Source: Streptomyces sp. ASQP_92 (GTDB taxonomy: Bacteria > Actinomycetota > Actinomycetes > Streptomycetales > Streptomycetaceae). From it: a DNA stretch of 64,000 nt. Position 1 is the stretch's first letter. Each line of letters starts with the position of its first letter. Location of the stretch: contig NZ_JAODUA010000002.1 in the NCBI RefSeq assembly GCF_025399895.1, positions 310,001 through 374,000 of the forward strand, written 5' to 3'. The position numbers were made by a program, and so were the translations under genes. The notes beneath the pieces were generated by a model that ran no database searches, had not been told where the DNA came from, and saw nothing but the letters and a program-made list of their open reading frames with translations. Positions 1 through 9,508 of the stretch are shown piece by piece.

Positions 1-1
1 G

Positions 2-762
2 GTGAAGATCCTCACCGGCGAGGCCGACACCGCGCTCGTCTACGGATACGGCAAGTCCTCGCCCGGCGAGGTGCGCGACGTGCTGACCCGGCAGCTCGAC
101 CCCTACTACGTGGCGCCCCTGTGGCCCGACTCCGTCTCGCTCGCCGCCCTCCAGGCGCAGGCGCTCATCGACGCCGGTGAGACCGACGAGGCGGCGCTCG
201 CCTCGATCGCCGGGCGCAGCCGCTGCGACGCGGCCGCCAACTCCCATGCGCAGGTGCGGGGTTCACGCCCGCAGGGCGACTACCTGGTGCGTCCGCTGCG
301 CACCGGGGACTGCCCGCCGATCGGGGACGGCGCGGCCGCCGTGATCCTCGCCGCCGGAGACCGGGCGCGCGAGCTGTGCGCGCGGCCCGCCTGGCTCCGC
401 GGCATGGACCACCGCATCGAGGCCCACAGCCTCGGCGTGCGCGACCTCACCGACTCGCCGTCCACCCGACTCGCCGCCGAACGGGCCGGAGTCTTCGAAC
501 GGCCGGTGGACACGGCCGAGTTGCACGCGCCCTTCACCTCGCAGGAGGTCGTCCTGCGCAAGGCGCTGCGGCTCGGCGAGGAGGTCAGCGTCAACCCGTC
601 GGGAGGCGCGCTCGCCGCGAACCCCGTCATGGCCGCCGGGCTCCTCCGGCTCGGCGAGGCGGCGGCCCGCATCCACCGCGGCGACTCCGACCGGGCCCTC
701 GCGCACGCCACGTCCGGCCCCTGCCTTCAGCAGAACCTGGTCGCCGTCCTGGAGGGGGAGTC

Positions 763-766
<4 letters not shown>
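2..766 (+). CDS. Thiolase-fold protein (lipid-transfer/SCP-x type), 5' end cut by window
   Basis: The reading frame is open to the left edge, so the GTG at base 2 is probably internal and the true start lies outside. About 254 C-terminal residues are visible. They carry the glycine-rich NPSGG motif followed by ALAANP, where a classical thiolase has a GHP histidine motif. The catalytic histidine is therefore missing, as in SCP-x/Ltp2-like proteins that act in sterol or acyl-CoA side-chain chemistry rather than ordinary thiolysis. The stop overlaps the next start in ATGA (763-766), so the two genes are translationally coupled and their products may form a complex. The substrate cannot be told from this sequence. 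Confidence 0.85.
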
Positions 767-1929
<1,163 letters not shown>

Positions 1930-2036
1930 GGCCGACGGGCGACGGGCGGGCCCCGGTACTCCTTCCGCGGCCTGTCCGTCCCTCCGCGCGATCGCTAGTG
2001 TGGCCCCGGACGACAGCACCGGGGAGGAGCACGGAC

Positions 2037-2303
2037 GTGGCCGACACCACCACCACCCAGCACACCTTGCAGACCCTTGCGGGGCACACCCGTTCCGGCT
2101 GGGAGAAGCCGGAGCTCGACCTCAGCGAGGCCGAGTGGCGGTCGAGCAGTCAGGGGGCGGGAGACGTCCAGATCGCCTTCGTCGAAGGCTTCATCGCCAT
2201 GCGCAACAGCGCCAGCCCCGGCAGCCCACCCCTGATCTTCAGTCCCGCCGAATGGCGGGCCTTCGTGATCAACGCCCGCGACGGCGAGTTCGACCTCACC
2301 TAG
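2037..2303 (+). CDS. DUF397 domain protein
   Basis: The 88-residue protein starts at GTG 2037 behind a GGGGAGGAG ribosome site. It contains the features of the Streptomyces DUF397 family: a W-R-S-S-Q/G segment (around residues 32-38), a V-x-F/I-A-V-like strand, an R-N-S turn (around 56-58) and a C-terminal F-S-P-A-E-W-R-A-F block followed by G-E-F-D-L. DUF397 genes usually sit next to Scr1/XRE-type helix-turn-helix regulators, but none is adjacent here, so this copy looks like an orphan. The molecular role is unknown. No signal peptide or membrane segment is seen. The next 159 bases to the terpene synthase hold no gene. Confidence 0.85.
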   Translation: MADTTTTQHTLQTLAGHTRSGWEKPELDLSEAEWRSSSQGAGDVQIAFVEGFIAMRNSASPGSPPLIFSPAEWRAFVINARDGEFDLT

Positions 2304-2462
2304 CCCAGCCGGGCGCGGCAGTGCGCGCGGGTCCGCAGCCGCCACCCCCCGTGGTGCCGGCTACGGACGCGCCCCGCCCGCCTCCGGGCGCCCAACTGCC
2401 GGGCCGACAGCGCAGGATGAGGGCCTCGGCCACCTGCTCCTCGCCGCAGAGGCGAGCAGCCG

Positions 2463-3536
2463 CTACGCTCCCTCGCGCTCCCCGGAGGCCTGCTCCGGGA
2501 ACAGCTGGGCCCAGGGTCGCTGCCGGCCCTCGCTGACCGCGGCGATGCCCGCCTCGCCGTACCGCGCCGTCTCCAGGGACCAGGCGAGGTTTCCGCTCAT
2601 CAGGGCGCGCATGCCGTCGACGTAGTCGTCCACCTGGGCCCGCACCTGCTCGGGCAGCTCGGTCTTGTCGAGCCGCGCGGCGAGTTCCCCCGTCAGCTCC
2701 TGGAAACGCGCGATCCGGGAGTTGGCCATCGCCGCCACCCGCCGCACCGCCTGATCGACGGTGCACATCTCCTGCCGCAGCAAAATGATGACGCTGTTGT
2801 TCACGTCGCCCGCCGCCAACTCCTTGTCCACGGACACCATGTCGTTGACGAAGATGACCACATCGGCGGTGATCACCCTCATCTCCGCCAGGGGCGCCCC
2901 CTCGTGCAGCTCCCTGGGCAGCGTGTAGCCCCCACAGCGCTCCACCAGGTCGAGACAGGGCTGCACCCCTATGGAGTCCCGGCGGCCGCGCAGAAAGAGA
3001 GGCAGCGTCAACGTGCCGTTGCGGGTCCGGTTCAGCGCCTCCCAGTGATAGGCCGTCAGATACTCCCGCCAGTGCGCCCGGAAACGGTCCTGCCACAGGA
3101 GCGGGGTTCCCGCGGTCACCCGCTGCCACAGATCACGGAAACTTTCGGCCAGCCGGTTCGTCGCCTCGCCCGGCACCGGCGGTTCGTCGCTCATGGTGCG
3201 CAACACCGTGTCGATCTGGCGAACCACCACGTCGGGGCGTTTCCCGAGCGGCCCGTCGAACTGGTCGTCGAAGACGAAGAACCAGGCGTTGAGATCCGTC
3301 GCGAGGGCCAAATGCGCGTCCGAGGCATCCGGATAGAAGTACGCCATCAGCCGTTCCAGGCCCATCGCGTCGTATTCGGCCGTCGCGTGCTCCCCGGCCA
3401 GCATGCCGAACTCGTACAGCCAGTCCAGCGTGTGCCGCCGGGCCAGCTCGTGCCGGGGATGCCTGCGCGCCGGGAAGGGAATGTCAACGAACCCCGTCCG
3501 CGTCCGGGCCGACCGGACTCTGCCAGTGCTGCCCAT
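2463..3536 (-). CDS. Class I terpene synthase (probable sesquiterpene cyclase)
   Basis: The 357-residue protein has all the metal-binding and diphosphate-sensing motifs of bacterial class I terpene cyclases. The aspartate-rich motif is DDQFD (90-94) and the NSE triad is N231, S235, E239 within NDMVSVDKE. A candidate effector arginine lies at 185/186, and the C-terminal RY pair is R325-Y326. Such enzymes ionise farnesyl or geranyl diphosphate in the cytosol with three Mg2+ ions and cyclise the cation. The length fits a single-domain sesquiterpene synthase. The start is ATG 3536 behind a strong AAGGAGG. The gene is divergent from a LAL regulator 262 bases away, which may control it. No P450 or prenyltransferase is adjacent, so the product may be the bare terpene. 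The exact product cannot be predicted. Confidence 0.9.
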   Translation of the reverse strand: MGSTGRVRSARTRTGFVDIPFPARRHPRHELARRHTLDWLYEFGMLAGEHATAEYDAMGLERLMAYFYPDASDAHLALATDLNAWFFVFDDQFDGPLGKRPDVVVRQIDTVLRTMSDEPPVPGEATNRLAESFRDLWQRVTAGTPLLWQDRFRAHWREYLTAYHWEALNRTRNGTLTLPLFLRGRRDSIGVQPCLDLVERCGGYTLPRELHEGAPLAEMRVITADVVIFVNDMVSVDKELAAGDVNNSVIILLRQEMCTVDQAVRRVAAMANSRIARFQELTGELAARLDKTELPEQVRAQVDDYVDGMRALMSGNLAWSLETARYGEAGIAAVSEGRQRPWAQLFPEQASGEREGA

Positions 3537-3798
3537 ACGGCACCGCCTCCTTAGTACTCCGTACGTCGTTCAATCATCAAGGGGCGGTGGGCCGGTGACC
3601 AGTCGCATCACGCCGGAGCCCGACAGCGCGCCGGGGGCGTACGCGGCCCTTCCTGGCGCCCCTCGGGGACATTCCGAGCCCAACCGCCCATGGATTCAGC
3701 CAACTTAACGAGTCAAGGAGAAGACGGAAGTAGGTTATTCATGTCACGGTACGTGTCCGGGGCGTAGGCTCGGCGCTACTGCCAGAAGGGGAACCGCT

Positions 3799-6726
3799 GT
3801 GGCGGAGACGAGAGGTCGGGGCGGAGCTCCGCGCCGGACGCTCTTTGAGCGCGACGAAGAACTGCTGGTGTTCGACAGCATGTTGAACGATCTGTGCGGC
3901 CGGGCCGGTGAGGGGAGCGCTGCCAACGGCGGCCTGCTCGCCATCGCCGGATCGGCCGGCCTGGGCAAGACCACACTGGTGGCCGAAGTCCGGCGAAAAG
4001 CCGCCGCACGCGGCTGCACCCTGCTGGCCGCACGCGGCAGCGAGCAGGAGGAGGGCGTCGCCTTCCACGTCGTGCGCCAGCTCGTGCAGCCGGTGCTCGC
4101 CGCGACCACCGAGGCCGAACACCGCAAGATACTGGGCAGTTGGTACGACATCGTCGCGCCCGCCGTCGGCCTCATCGCGGGACAGAGCGGGGTCTCACCC
4201 GACCCCCAGGGCGTGCGGGACGGCCTCGACTGGCTCGTCACCCGCTTCGCCGTCCAGTACGCGCCCGTGGTGCTGGTCGTCGACGACGCGCACTGGGCGG
4301 ACGAGGAGACGCTCGCCTGGCTCAGCTCCTTCGCGCTGCGCGCGGGCGACCTGCCCCTGCTGATCGTCGTCGCCTACCGGCCCGAGGAACTCCCGCGCCA
4401 CGCGGCCGAGTTCCGCCGGCTCGCCATGCGGCACGGCTCGCGCCCGCTGGACCTGTCACCGTTCACCCCGGCCGCCGTCAGCGACCTGGTGCGCGGTGTG
4501 CTCGGCGACGGCGGCGACGAACTGTTCGCCCGCGAGTGCTGGGCGCTGACCGCGGGCAATCCGTACGAGGCCGTCGAACTCGTCGCCAGGATCCGCGACC
4601 GGGGCATCAAACCGCAGTACGCCAACGCCGGCGAACTGCGCGAGCTGGCCTCCGCGGTACGCGGCAGCGGACTCATCGAGCGCCTGGAGCGGCTCGGCCC
4701 CTCCGCGGTACGGCTCACCTGGGCCGTCGCCGTGCTCGGCACCGACGCCGACCGGGAGATGGCGGCCGGGGTCGCGGGACTGGGCGCCGAGGAGATGGCC
4801 GACGCCGTCGAGCGACTGCGCGACGCCCGCATCCTGGCCGCGCCGGCGGAAGGTTCCAGCCGGCTCGACTTCTTCCACCCGCTCGTCGGCACCGCCGTCT
4901 ACCGGGCCATCCCGGCGGCCATGCGGGTCGCGATGCACGGCCAGGCCGCCTTCGCGGTCACCGAGGCCGGACTCGGCGCCACCGCCGCGGCCCGGCACAT
5001 CCTGGAAATGCATCCGGAGAACGACCGCTGGGCGGTCCGCCAACTGCGCTCCGCAGCCCGCGACTATCTGCGGGCCGGCGCCCCGGACGCGGCCCGGCGC
5101 TGTCTCTCCCGCGCCCTGCGCGAACCACCCGCGCTCGAGGAACGCGCCGAGGTGCTGTACGAACTGGGCTGCTCGGCGCTCCTGAACGAGCCCGCCACCA
5201 CCGTCAACCACCTCAAGGCCGCCCTCGAAGAGCCCGAACTCGCCCCGGAACTGCGCGAAGCCGTCACCTACCGGCTCGCCCAGGCTCTGGCCCACACCGA
5301 CCGCATGGCTGAGGCCGCGGCCCTCGTGGCCGCCGAGGCCAAACACTCCTCCAGCGCCCGCACCCGGCTGCGCATGCAGGCCGAGACCTTCCAGTGGAAC
5401 GCGTTCCGCGCCGACGAGGAGGACTCGCCGACCCGCTCGCGCAGCCTGGCCCGGCTCGCCGAGCACCTCACCACCCGCGGCAAGGCCGAGCGCTACATCC
5501 TGGGCCTGCGCGCCTGGGACGCGATGGTGCGCGGCGAACCCGCCGAGACCGCCCTGCGCTACGCCGAGGAGGCCCTGGAGGGCGGGCTGCCCTGGACCGA
5601 CGACGACTGGGGCTTCGAGGTGCCCGTCCTGGTCGCGCTCACCTTCATGTACTGCGACCAGCCCGGCCGCGCCGACGAACTGTTCACCCAGGGCATCGCC
5701 GACTGCGAACGCAAGGGCTGGCGCGGCGCCCACCTCTCCTTCGGCCTGACGCTCCTGGGGTACATCAAGTTCCACCGCGGCCGGCTCGCCGAGGGCGAGG
5801 ACCTGGTACACAGCGGCCTGCGCATCGCCGACCGGGTCGGCCAGCAGATCCCCGCCCAGTGGTTCGCGCTCGGCATCCTCATCGAGATCCTGCTCGCCCG
5901 CGGCCGGGTGCAGGAGGCCCAGGAACTGTCCGACGCCTACAACTACGGCCAGGTCGTTCCCAACGCCGTCGTCTACCCCGACTCCGAGACCGTCTACAGC
6001 GAACTCCTCCTCGCCCGGGGGCTGCGCACCGACGCCGAGGAACGGCTGCGCGCGGTCGGCCGCAGGCTCGAACCGCGCGGCATGCGCAACCCGATGTGGT
6101 GCCCGTGGCGGCCGCTCCTGGCCCAGACGATCGCCCACACCGATCCCGCCGAGGCCGCCGCGATCGCGCAGGAGGGAGTCGAGATCGCCCGGCGCTTCGG
6201 CACCCCGGGCGCCATCGGCCGAGCCTTGCACGCGGCCGCGAAGGTCGCCTCCGGCGCAGACAGCCTGGCCCTGATGTCCGAGGCCGTCCGGCAACTCGAA
6301 CGGTCGCCGGCCGCCTACGAGCTGGCCCAGGCCCTGGTCGACCACGGCGCGATGCTCAGCCGCGCCGGGCTGCCCCAGGACGCCGCCGACCTCCTGATGC
6401 GCGGCCTGGAGAGCGCCGCGCTCTGCGGGGCCGACGCTCTGGCGGCGCGGGCCCGCGAGGAACTCGCCGCCTCCGGTCTTCGCCCGCTCCAGCTGCGGGC
6501 CGTCGACTCGGACTCGCTCACCTCGCAGGAGAAGGCGGTGGCCGAGCGGGCCGCCCAGGGCTGGGAGAACCGGCGCATCGCGGAAGACCTCGGCATCAAG
6601 GAACGCACCGTGGAGCTCCTGCTCTCCGGCGCCTTCCGCAAGCTGGGCACCGACCGCGGCGGTCTGGCCGGGCTGCTGCCCCACCAGACCCGGGGCGCCG
6701 GCATCCGAGGCGTCCCCGGCCCCTGA
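3799..6726 (+). CDS. LuxR-family (LAL) ATP-binding transcriptional regulator
   Basis: The 975-residue protein has the LAL architecture. An N-terminal AAA-type NTPase has Walker A GSAGLGKTT (51-59) and Walker B VVLVVDDAHWAD (157-168). A long alpha-helical TPR-like middle follows, then a LuxR-type helix-turn-helix at about 907-956 (LTSQEKAVAERAAQG..., with R-T-V-E in the recognition region). LAL proteins such as MalT and PikD are large effector-gated activators. The start is GTG 3799 after AGAAGGGGA. It is transcribed away from the terpene synthase gene across a shared 262-base promoter region, which makes that gene the first candidate target. The recognition helix ends in LLLSGAFRKL rather than the usual HLxxIYRKL, a mild divergence. 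Confidence 0.92.
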   Translation: MAETRGRGGAPRRTLFERDEELLVFDSMLNDLCGRAGEGSAANGGLLAIAGSAGLGKTTLVAEVRRKAAARGCTLLAARGSEQEEGVAFHVVRQLVQPVLAATTEAEHRKILGSWYDIVAPAVGLIAGQSGVSPDPQGVRDGLDWLVTRFAVQYAPVVLVVDDAHWADEETLAWLSSFALRAGDLPLLIVVAYRPEELPRHAAEFRRLAMRHGSRPLDLSPFTPAAVSDLVRGVLGDGGDELFARECWALTAGNPYEAVELVARIRDRGIKPQYANAGELRELASAVRGSGLIERLERLGPSAVRLTWAVAVLGTDADREMAAGVAGLGAEEMADAVERLRDARILAAPAEGSSRLDFFHPLVGTAVYRAIPAAMRVAMHGQAAFAVTEAGLGATAAARHILEMHPENDRWAVRQLRSAARDYLRAGAPDAARRCLSRALREPPALEERAEVLYELGCSALLNEPATTVNHLKAALEEPELAPELREAVTYRLAQALAHTDRMAEAAALVAAEAKHSSSARTRLRMQAETFQWNAFRADEEDSPTRSRSLARLAEHLTTRGKAERYILGLRAWDAMVRGEPAETALRYAEEALEGGLPWTDDDWGFEVPVLVALTFMYCDQPGRADELFTQGIADCERKGWRGAHLSFGLTLLGYIKFHRGRLAEGEDLVHSGLRIADRVGQQIPAQWFALGILIEILLARGRVQEAQELSDAYNYGQVVPNAVVYPDSETVYSELLLARGLRTDAEERLRAVGRRLEPRGMRNPMWCPWRPLLAQTIAHTDPAEAAAIAQEGVEIARRFGTPGAIGRALHAAAKVASGADSLALMSEAVRQLERSPAAYELAQALVDHGAMLSRAGLPQDAADLLMRGLESAALCGADALAARAREELAASGLRPLQLRAVDSDSLTSQEKAVAERAAQGWENRRIAEDLGIKERTVELLLSGAFRKLGTDRGGLAGLLPHQTRGAGIRGVPGP

Positions 6727-6855
6727 GCCCGGTGACCCGGCCCCGGCCCCCGAGCCCTGACACGGCGAGGGAGCCGGGGCCGCGCCCCGCGCCGAACCGC
6801 CCAGGGCGCCGGGCCCGGCTCCGCCGGGGCACCGGGGGCACGTACCATTGACGGC

Positions 6856-7356
6856 ATGTCCTTCCTCCGCCGCCGCAGCGCCGCCACCCCCGCGGGCCCG
6901 GACTTCGATGTCCTGGCCATGGACCCGGGTGACTGGCCCGGCAACCTGGGTGCCGGTCTGCTGCCCGCCCCCGACGGCAGCTGCCAGGGTGTCTTCCTGC
7001 GCTACGACCTGTTCGGCGGCCGCGGCCCGGCGATGATCATCGGCAATCTGCCGGAGGGATCCCCGGCCCGCGAGATGGCCGAGGGCCAGGTCCCCTTCGA
7101 GGTGGCGCAGCTCCTGGTGGCGCTGGAGAACGACGAGCCGATCGAGGTCGTCGGCAGCGAGGACATGCCGGTGATGCAGGGCGACAACCTGCTGATCGTG
7201 CGCCGCCTCAAGCTCTCCGAAAGCCGCATCTCCTGCGTGCAGTTCGACCGCAGCGACAACGTCCTGGTCACGATCGCCAGCTGGGACCGGCCGATCACCG
7301 ACGACCTGTACGCCCTCCTGAAGCCGCTGCCCGCGGAGCTGTTCCAGCAGAGCTGA
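6856..7356 (+). CDS. Conserved hypothetical protein, 166 residues
   Basis: I do not recognise a named family. The protein is soluble-looking, acidic and without signal peptide or membrane helix. It starts MSFLRRR and has alternating hydrophobic strands in the middle (LRYDLF, AMIIGNLPEG, LLIVRRLKL, VLVTIASWDRP), suggesting a compact alpha/beta or barrel fold. The start at ATG 6856 is the first in frame after a GC-rich gap. A clear 13-bp terminator hairpin follows the stop. Codon use matches the neighbours. The product could be cytosolic, and nothing in the context ties it to the LAL regulator upstream. Confidence 0.75.
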   Translation: MSFLRRRSAATPAGPDFDVLAMDPGDWPGNLGAGLLPAPDGSCQGVFLRYDLFGGRGPAMIIGNLPEGSPAREMAEGQVPFEVAQLLVALENDEPIEVVGSEDMPVMQGDNLLIVRRLKLSESRISCVQFDRSDNVLVTIASWDRPITDDLYALLKPLPAELFQQS

Positions 7357-7374
7357 GCGGACACGCCCGCGACC

Positions 7375-7406
7375 GGCCCGGCACCTCCCGTCCGAGGTGC
7401 CGGGCC
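7375..7406 (+). terminator. Hairpin terminator after the 166-residue gene
   Basis: A perfect 13-bp stem (GGCCCGGCACCTC, 7375-7387, with its complement at 7394-7406) closes a six-base loop, CCGTCC. It lies 19 bases after the stop at 7356. There is no T-run, as is usual for Streptomyces terminators. Confidence 0.8.
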
Positions 7407-7507
7407 GCTTCATGTCCCACGCGCTGGGGCCCGCCCGGGGGCAGTTGAGGCCACCGCGCATCGCCAGGCCAACCCCGACTCCGGCTGCGAGCCGTGGCCG
7501 CTTTTTT

Positions 7508-7815
7508 GCGCAGTTCCCCGCGCCCCTGAACCCGCTGTCGGCTGGCGGACCGTGTGTGGCTGGTCGCGCAGTTCCCCGCGCCCCTAACCCCGATTCCGTC
7601 CGCGGGCCGTGGCGGCTTCTCGCGCAGTTCCTCGCGCCCCTGAACCCGCTGTCGGCTGGCGGGCCGTGTGTGGCTGGTCGCGCAGTTCCCCGCGCCCCCA
7701 ACCCCGCCTTCGTCCGCGGGCCGTGGTCGCTTCTCGCGCAGTTCCCCGCGCCCCCAAGAAACCCGCCTTCGTCCGCAGGGCGTGTGTGGCTGGTCGCGCA
7801 GTTCCCCGCGCCCCT
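7508..7815. repeat. Tandem array of six ~57-bp units with a GCGCAGTTCCCCGCGCCCC core
   Basis: The core GCGCAGTTCCCCGCGCCCC occurs at 7508, 7566, 7622, 7680, 7736 and 7796, giving spacings of 58, 56, 58, 56 and 60 bases. The third copy has one change (CTCG for CCCG). The linkers are themselves of two alternating kinds: one contains CGTGTGTGGCTGGTC, the other GGGCCGTGG then GCTTCTC. The array therefore looks like expansion of a two-part unit. The core is one I recognise as common between Streptomyces genes. It lies in the 750-base gap before the amidase gene and does not code convincingly in any frame. Its function is unknown. Confidence 0.85.
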
Positions 7816-7845
7816 GGCAGGACCGGTGCCGGCCCGTATGGAGGC

Positions 7846-7920
7846 ATTTCAGCCCGTCCGGCGTTTGAGGACGAGCGCCCTTAAGGCGCGATGCGGGGTC
7901 TGGGGCGGAGCCCCAGGAGG
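7846..7920. repeat. Streptomyces-type intergenic element with two small hairpins
   Basis: The segment begins ATTTCAGCCCGTCCGGCG and continues through TTTGAGGACGAG. It then has two short hairpins: GCGCC/GGCGC (7875-7879 and 7885-7889) and TGGGGC/GCCCCA (7901-7906 and 7910-7915). I recognise this TTTCAGCCCGTCCGGCGTTTGAGGAC plus GGTCTGGGGCGGAGCCCC arrangement as a dispersed repeat found between many Streptomyces genes. It directly follows the tandem array. No coding function is seen. The remaining 186 bases to the amidase start show only a possible promoter region. Confidence 0.7.
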
Positions 7921-8106
7921 GGCGGGAGGGGATCGGCCGGCATGTTGGGGATGCCGCGCCCGCCACAGGTCTCGCCCACTGACACAAGTCGCTTTCCGCG
8001 ACGACCACTTGACGAAGCGTCATCGCGGGTCACAGTGTGTCCCCGCGCGGACCCGCGCGCCGCACGGCGAGAGAACCCACCGCACCCCCGGCAAGAAGGG
8101 TTGTCC

Positions 8107-9435
8107 ATGACGTCCAAGAAGAGGATCAGACTCGCGCTCGCGACGGCGACGGCAGGCGCCCTGGGCCTCGCCCTGGCCCCCGCCTCCCCGGCGGGCGCGG
8201 CCGGGCCGGACACCGAGTGCCCGCGCACCCTCACCTGCGACTGGGTTCCGGCGGCCTACCAGCAGACCGGCGACCCCGCCGACAAGAAGACGTACGGCAA
8301 CTACGACGTCTCGGACCGCCCGGGCACCAACAAGATCAAGTACATCGTCCTGCACGACACCGAGGAGACCTTCGCGACCACCCTGAAGATCTTCCAGGAC
8401 CCCAAGCGGGCCGCCTCCGCGCACTATGTGGTGCGGTCGAACGACGGGCACGTCACCCAGATGGTGAAGACCAAGGACGTCGCCTGGCAGGCCGGCAACT
8501 GGTACATCAACTCCGAGTCCATCGGCATCGAGCAGGAGGGCTACGCCACCGCCGGCGCCGCCTGGTACACCCCCGAGATGTACCGCTCCACGGCGGCGCT
8601 GGTGCGCTACCTCGCTGCCAAGTACGACATCCCGCTCGACCGTCAGCACATCCTCGGCCACGACAACGTGCCGCCGACCACCGCCGCCGGCACCCCGGCC
8701 ATGCACTGGGACCCGGGGCCGTACTGGGACTGGAACCACTTCATGTCCCTGCTCGGCAGGCCCACCGAACAGACCGGCCGCCCCGGCGGTCAACTGGTCA
8801 CCGTGGACCCGGTGTTCAAGAAGAACGTCCAGGCCTTCCGCGACTGCGAGAAGAACGTCGACCTGCCGGCCGCGCCCTCCAGCGCCGTCCCGCTGTACAC
8901 CCGACCGTCCACCGACGCGCCGCTGTTCGCCGACCCCGGCCTCCATCCGCCCGGCACGCCCGGGACCAACTGCGCCAACGACTGGGGCAGCAAGATCAGC
9001 GCCGGCCAGCAGGCCGTGGTCGCCGAACGCAAGCCCGGCTGGACCGCGATCTGGTGGTACGGGCAGGAGGCCTGGCTCCAGAGCCCCGCCCACACCCGCA
9101 CCACCACCCCCACCGCGGGCCATGTCGTACGCCCCAAGCCGGGCCTGACCGATGTGCCCGTCTACGGAACCGCCTACCCGGCGGCCGGCGACTACCCGGC
9201 GGACTTCACGGCGCCTCGCGTGAGCACCCCGCTCGCCTACACCATCAAGGCCGGCCAGTCCTACCCCGGCGGAACACCGACACCCGCCGGATACTTCTAC
9301 GCCCCCACCATCGACTCGTCGTACCCCTACGACCACACGTACTTCCCCGGCAGCACCCGCTATGTGACGGTGCAGATCGGCCACCGGATCGCGTTCGTCA
9401 AGGCCTCCGACGTGGACGTGGTCCGGGTGCGCTAG
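8107..9435 (+). CDS. Secreted N-acetylmuramoyl-L-alanine amidase (Amidase_2 type)
   Basis: The 442-residue protein starts MTSKKRIRLALATAT and has a Sec signal ending near A31-A32. The Amidase_2 fold spans about 75-215. Zinc ligands are recognisable as H83 (IVLHDTEE), H200 and D202 (MHWDPG), with E142 in GIEQEG as probable catalytic or structural acid. Such enzymes cut the bond between MurNAc and L-Ala in peptidoglycan outside the cell. The C-terminal half (about 220-442) is not a peptidoglycan-binding domain I recognise. It has repeated P-x-Y/W-x-R and WY segments and may bind the wall. The gene stands alone behind the repeat-rich gap and ends at a very strong terminator. The role could be wall turnover or lysis. 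Confidence 0.88.
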   Translation: MTSKKRIRLALATATAGALGLALAPASPAGAAGPDTECPRTLTCDWVPAAYQQTGDPADKKTYGNYDVSDRPGTNKIKYIVLHDTEETFATTLKIFQDPKRAASAHYVVRSNDGHVTQMVKTKDVAWQAGNWYINSESIGIEQEGYATAGAAWYTPEMYRSTAALVRYLAAKYDIPLDRQHILGHDNVPPTTAAGTPAMHWDPGPYWDWNHFMSLLGRPTEQTGRPGGQLVTVDPVFKKNVQAFRDCEKNVDLPAAPSSAVPLYTRPSTDAPLFADPGLHPPGTPGTNCANDWGSKISAGQQAVVAERKPGWTAIWWYGQEAWLQSPAHTRTTTPTAGHVVRPKPGLTDVPVYGTAYPAAGDYPADFTAPRVSTPLAYTIKAGQSYPGGTPTPAGYFYAPTIDSSYPYDHTYFPGSTRYVTVQIGHRIAFVKASDVDVVRVR

Positions 9436-9444
9436 GCCCACGAC

Positions 9445-9490
9445 AGCGTGCCGCGCGCCCAGTGTGTCGGCACTGGGCGCGCGGCGCGCT
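9445..9490. terminator. Long bidirectional terminator hairpin
   Basis: A 20-bp stem runs from A9445 to G9464 and back from C9471 to T9490, with one G-T pair and loop TGTCGG. The core CCGCGCGCCCAGTG is perfectly complemented. It sits between the convergent amidase gene (ends 9435) and phosphotransferase gene (ends 9509). Confidence 0.9.
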
Positions 9491-9508
9491 TCCCCCTCGG
9501 ACCGGTCG

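Noticed and set aside
4456..7701. Very long minus-strand open frame of about 1080 codons opposite the LAL regulator
   Set aside because: It is a GC-driven antisense frame. The plus-strand protein has clear Walker and LuxR motifs, while this one has no domains, no ribosome site and low-complexity composition.
7508..7815. Regularly spaced repeats resembling a CRISPR array
   Set aside because: The spacers are themselves two repeated sequences rather than unique ones, the core is not a CRISPR-like palindrome, and no cas gene is in the window.
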